DNA from: Hyphomicrobiales bacterium
Lineage (GTDB): Bacteria > Pseudomonadota > Alphaproteobacteria > Rhizobiales > Rhizobiaceae
Assembly (NCBI GenBank): GCA_900465685.1
Contig: UEGR01000016.1
Span: 186,001 to 250,000, forward strand
Reading direction: 5' to 3'
DNA: 64,000 nucleotides
Under the pieces are notes generated by a model. It worked only from the letters and a program-made list of their open reading frames with translations. It had not been told where the DNA came from and did not search any database. Position numbers and translations under genes: made by a program. Every line of letters begins with the position of its first letter. Positions within the stretch are counted from its first letter, which is position 1. Below, piece by piece: positions 62,736-64,000 of the stretch.

Positions 62736-64000
62736 TCAGGCAGGCTTGCCGAACCCTCCGCCGCCTGGCGTTTCCAGTACCACCCTGTCATTAGGCTGCA
62801 TTGTGAGTTTCTTTGCTTCGCTGACCGACTTGCCATTGACGAGGAACCGCCCCGCGGCGCCGTCGGACCCGCCACCAAGCCCTTCTGGTCCCTTGTCGAG
62901 CCGGCTCGGCACAGCATTCAGAAGCCATGGCACATCGGTGCGCATGTGGAACCCGATGGTCTGACCATCGCCACCGCGCATACGTCCTGCTCCTCCCGAA
63001 CCCCGGCGCAGTTCTTTACGGTCGAAGACAATCGGCATTGCTGCTTCGAGAATTTCTATCGGAACGGCGGCGACGCCGGTCGGATAGCATGTGGCACTGG
63101 GTCCGTGCTTTTCGGCGCGCGCGCCCATCCCGCCGGAATAATTGAACATCGACGAGGTAAACGCCTGCCCTGCATCGTTGCGACCCTGGATCTGGATCGT
63201 CCAGACGGCGCCTGATCCTTCGGCGAGTACCTGGGTTGGAATGACCTGATAGAGCGCTTTCAAAATCGGCATCGGCACATACATGCCAACAACGTGGCGC
63301 GCGTTGACGGGAGCCGGATAGCTGCAATTCACGATGGAACCTTCCGGGGCGCGGATTTCAATCGGCGCCAGTGAACCGGAGTTATTCGGAAGTTCGGGAT
63401 TGAGGCAGCTGCGGATGGCGAAAGTCGAGTAGGCGTGGGTATAGTTCAACACCACATTAATACCCGTCGCTGTCTGCATCGAACTACCGTCGAAATCGAC
63501 AATGATGTTGCCTGCATCCGGATCAACGGTCACGGCAGTCTTTAGCGTGATAACCTCGCCACCGGGGACATCAAACTGAGATTCGCCGTGATAAGTGCCC
63601 CCCTTCAACTTGCGGATAGCCGCGCGGGTGGCTTCTTCGGAACGAGCGATGATTTCATCCGACAACATCTCGATATCATCAACGCCCTGACGCTCGCACA
63701 GTGCGATCAGATGCTCGGCGGCAGCCTGACCACTTGAAACCTGTGCGGCCAGATCGCCAAACACGGCATCAGGCGTGCGAACATTACGGCGGATCATAGC
63801 CTGCAAGACAGGATTCATCACGCCACGCTCATAGAACTTGAGCGGTGGAATCCACAGCCCTTCTTCATGCACGTCACGGGCGCCAGCGCCAATGCCATAG
63901 CCCCCGATATCGGTGTGATGGATGGTCGAGCCGATATAGGCAATAAGGCGCTCACCATTGAAGATCGGCGTCAGGATCGTGATATCGAAGAAATGCCCTG
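62736..64000 (-). CDS. HyuB-like hydantoinase B/oxoprolinase subunit, start outside the window
   Basis: The frame is open to the end of the window; at least 420 of the usual 550-600 residues are visible. It belongs to the hydantoinase B/oxoprolinase family, with HHTDIGGYGIGAGARD, MNPVLQAMIRRNVRTPDAVFGDLAAQ, the VDFDGSSMQTATGINVVLNYTHAYS motif and the glycine-rich tail MRGGDGQTIGFHM. The HyuA partner is expected further upstream. Family members hydrolyse cyclic amides (hydantoins, 5-oxoproline) or, in acetone and acetophenone carboxylases, carboxylate ketones with ATP. The CoA ligase and thiolase downstream favour the second possibility (inference). Confidence 0.9.
   Translation of the reverse strand, partial: GHFFDITILTPIFNGERLIAYIGSTIHHTDIGGYGIGAGARDVHEEGLWIPPLKFYERGVMNPVLQAMIRRNVRTPDAVFGDLAAQVSSGQAAAEHLIALCERQGVDDIEMLSDEIIARSEEATRAAIRKLKGGTYHGESQFDVPGGEVITLKTAVTVDPDAGNIIVDFDGSSMQTATGINVVLNYTHAYSTFAIRSCLNPELPNNSGSLAPIEIRAPEGSIVNCSYPAPVNARHVVGMYVPMPILKALYQVIPTQVLAEGSGAVWTIQIQGRNDAGQAFTSSMFNYSGGMGARAEKHGPSATCYPTGVAAVPIEILEAAMPIVFDRKELRRGSGGAGRMRGGDGQTIGFHMRTDVPWLLNAVPSRLDKGPEGLGGGSDGAAGRFLVNGKSVSEAKKLTMQPNDRVVLETPGGGGFGKPA

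Overview
The window looks like chromosomal accessory sequence from an alphaproteobacterium of the Rhizobiales, most likely a Brucella/Ochrobactrum-type organism. That placement is inferred from the gene families present (ABC uptake systems, an ECF-ChrR pair, a bacteriophytochrome with an HWE kinase, an hpa pathway), not from a marker gene. No rRNA, tRNA, CRISPR array, prophage or intact insertion sequence was recognised.

Layout. (1) 1-5960: the end of a YtcJ-type amidohydrolase and a Liv-type ABC transporter in which LivM and LivG are fused. (2) 6.1-11.1 kb: two exported SMP-30-like proteins, an aldo/keto reductase and an SDR, with a divergent LysR regulator. (3) 11.5-12.9 kb: a MATE exporter. 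(4) 13.0-23.8 kb: the homoprotocatechuate meta-cleavage operon (hpaF-E-D-G-H order on the minus strand), the MarR regulator HpaR, an HpaX-like permease broken by an in-frame TGA, a ThDP-dependent enzyme and a FeaB-like aldehyde dehydrogenase. Four copies of a TTAACATGTTWA palindrome lie in this block and probably define a local HpaR regulon. (5) 23.9-24.1 kb: a decayed IS6-family transposase. (6) 24.3-32.6 kb: a ferric-catecholate uptake locus (esterase, TonB receptor, AraC regulator, FepB/D/G/C-like transporter). (7) 33.0-33.6 kb: a LysE exporter.

(8) 33.9-46.7 kb is a light and singlet-oxygen response island: photolyase, a DUF1295 membrane protein, a flavin oxidoreductase, DUF1365 protein and cyclopropane-synthase-like trio, three small proteins including TspO, an ECF sigma factor with a ChrR anti-sigma factor, heme oxygenase, a Crp/Fnr regulator and a bacteriophytochrome-HWE kinase-receiver hybrid. 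All seven metal ligands known for Rhodobacter sphaeroides ChrR are conserved in position or spacing.

(9) 46.8-49.0 kb: an MFS exporter with a divergent AraC regulator. (10) 49.2-54.7 kb: a ribose/galactose-type sugar ABC transporter with an aldo/keto reductase and a divergent GntR regulator that has a TGGT-N3-ACCA operator next to its start codon. (11) 55.1-64.0 kb: a leftward operon running HyuB-like protein (cut by the window end), a complete Liv transporter, a cupin, an acyl-CoA synthetase and a thiolase. That gene set fits uptake of a small organic substrate followed by carboxylation or hydrolysis, CoA activation and thiolysis.

Starts were chosen by ribosome-binding site and family length. 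Functions are assigned from recognisable motifs only; no database search was possible.
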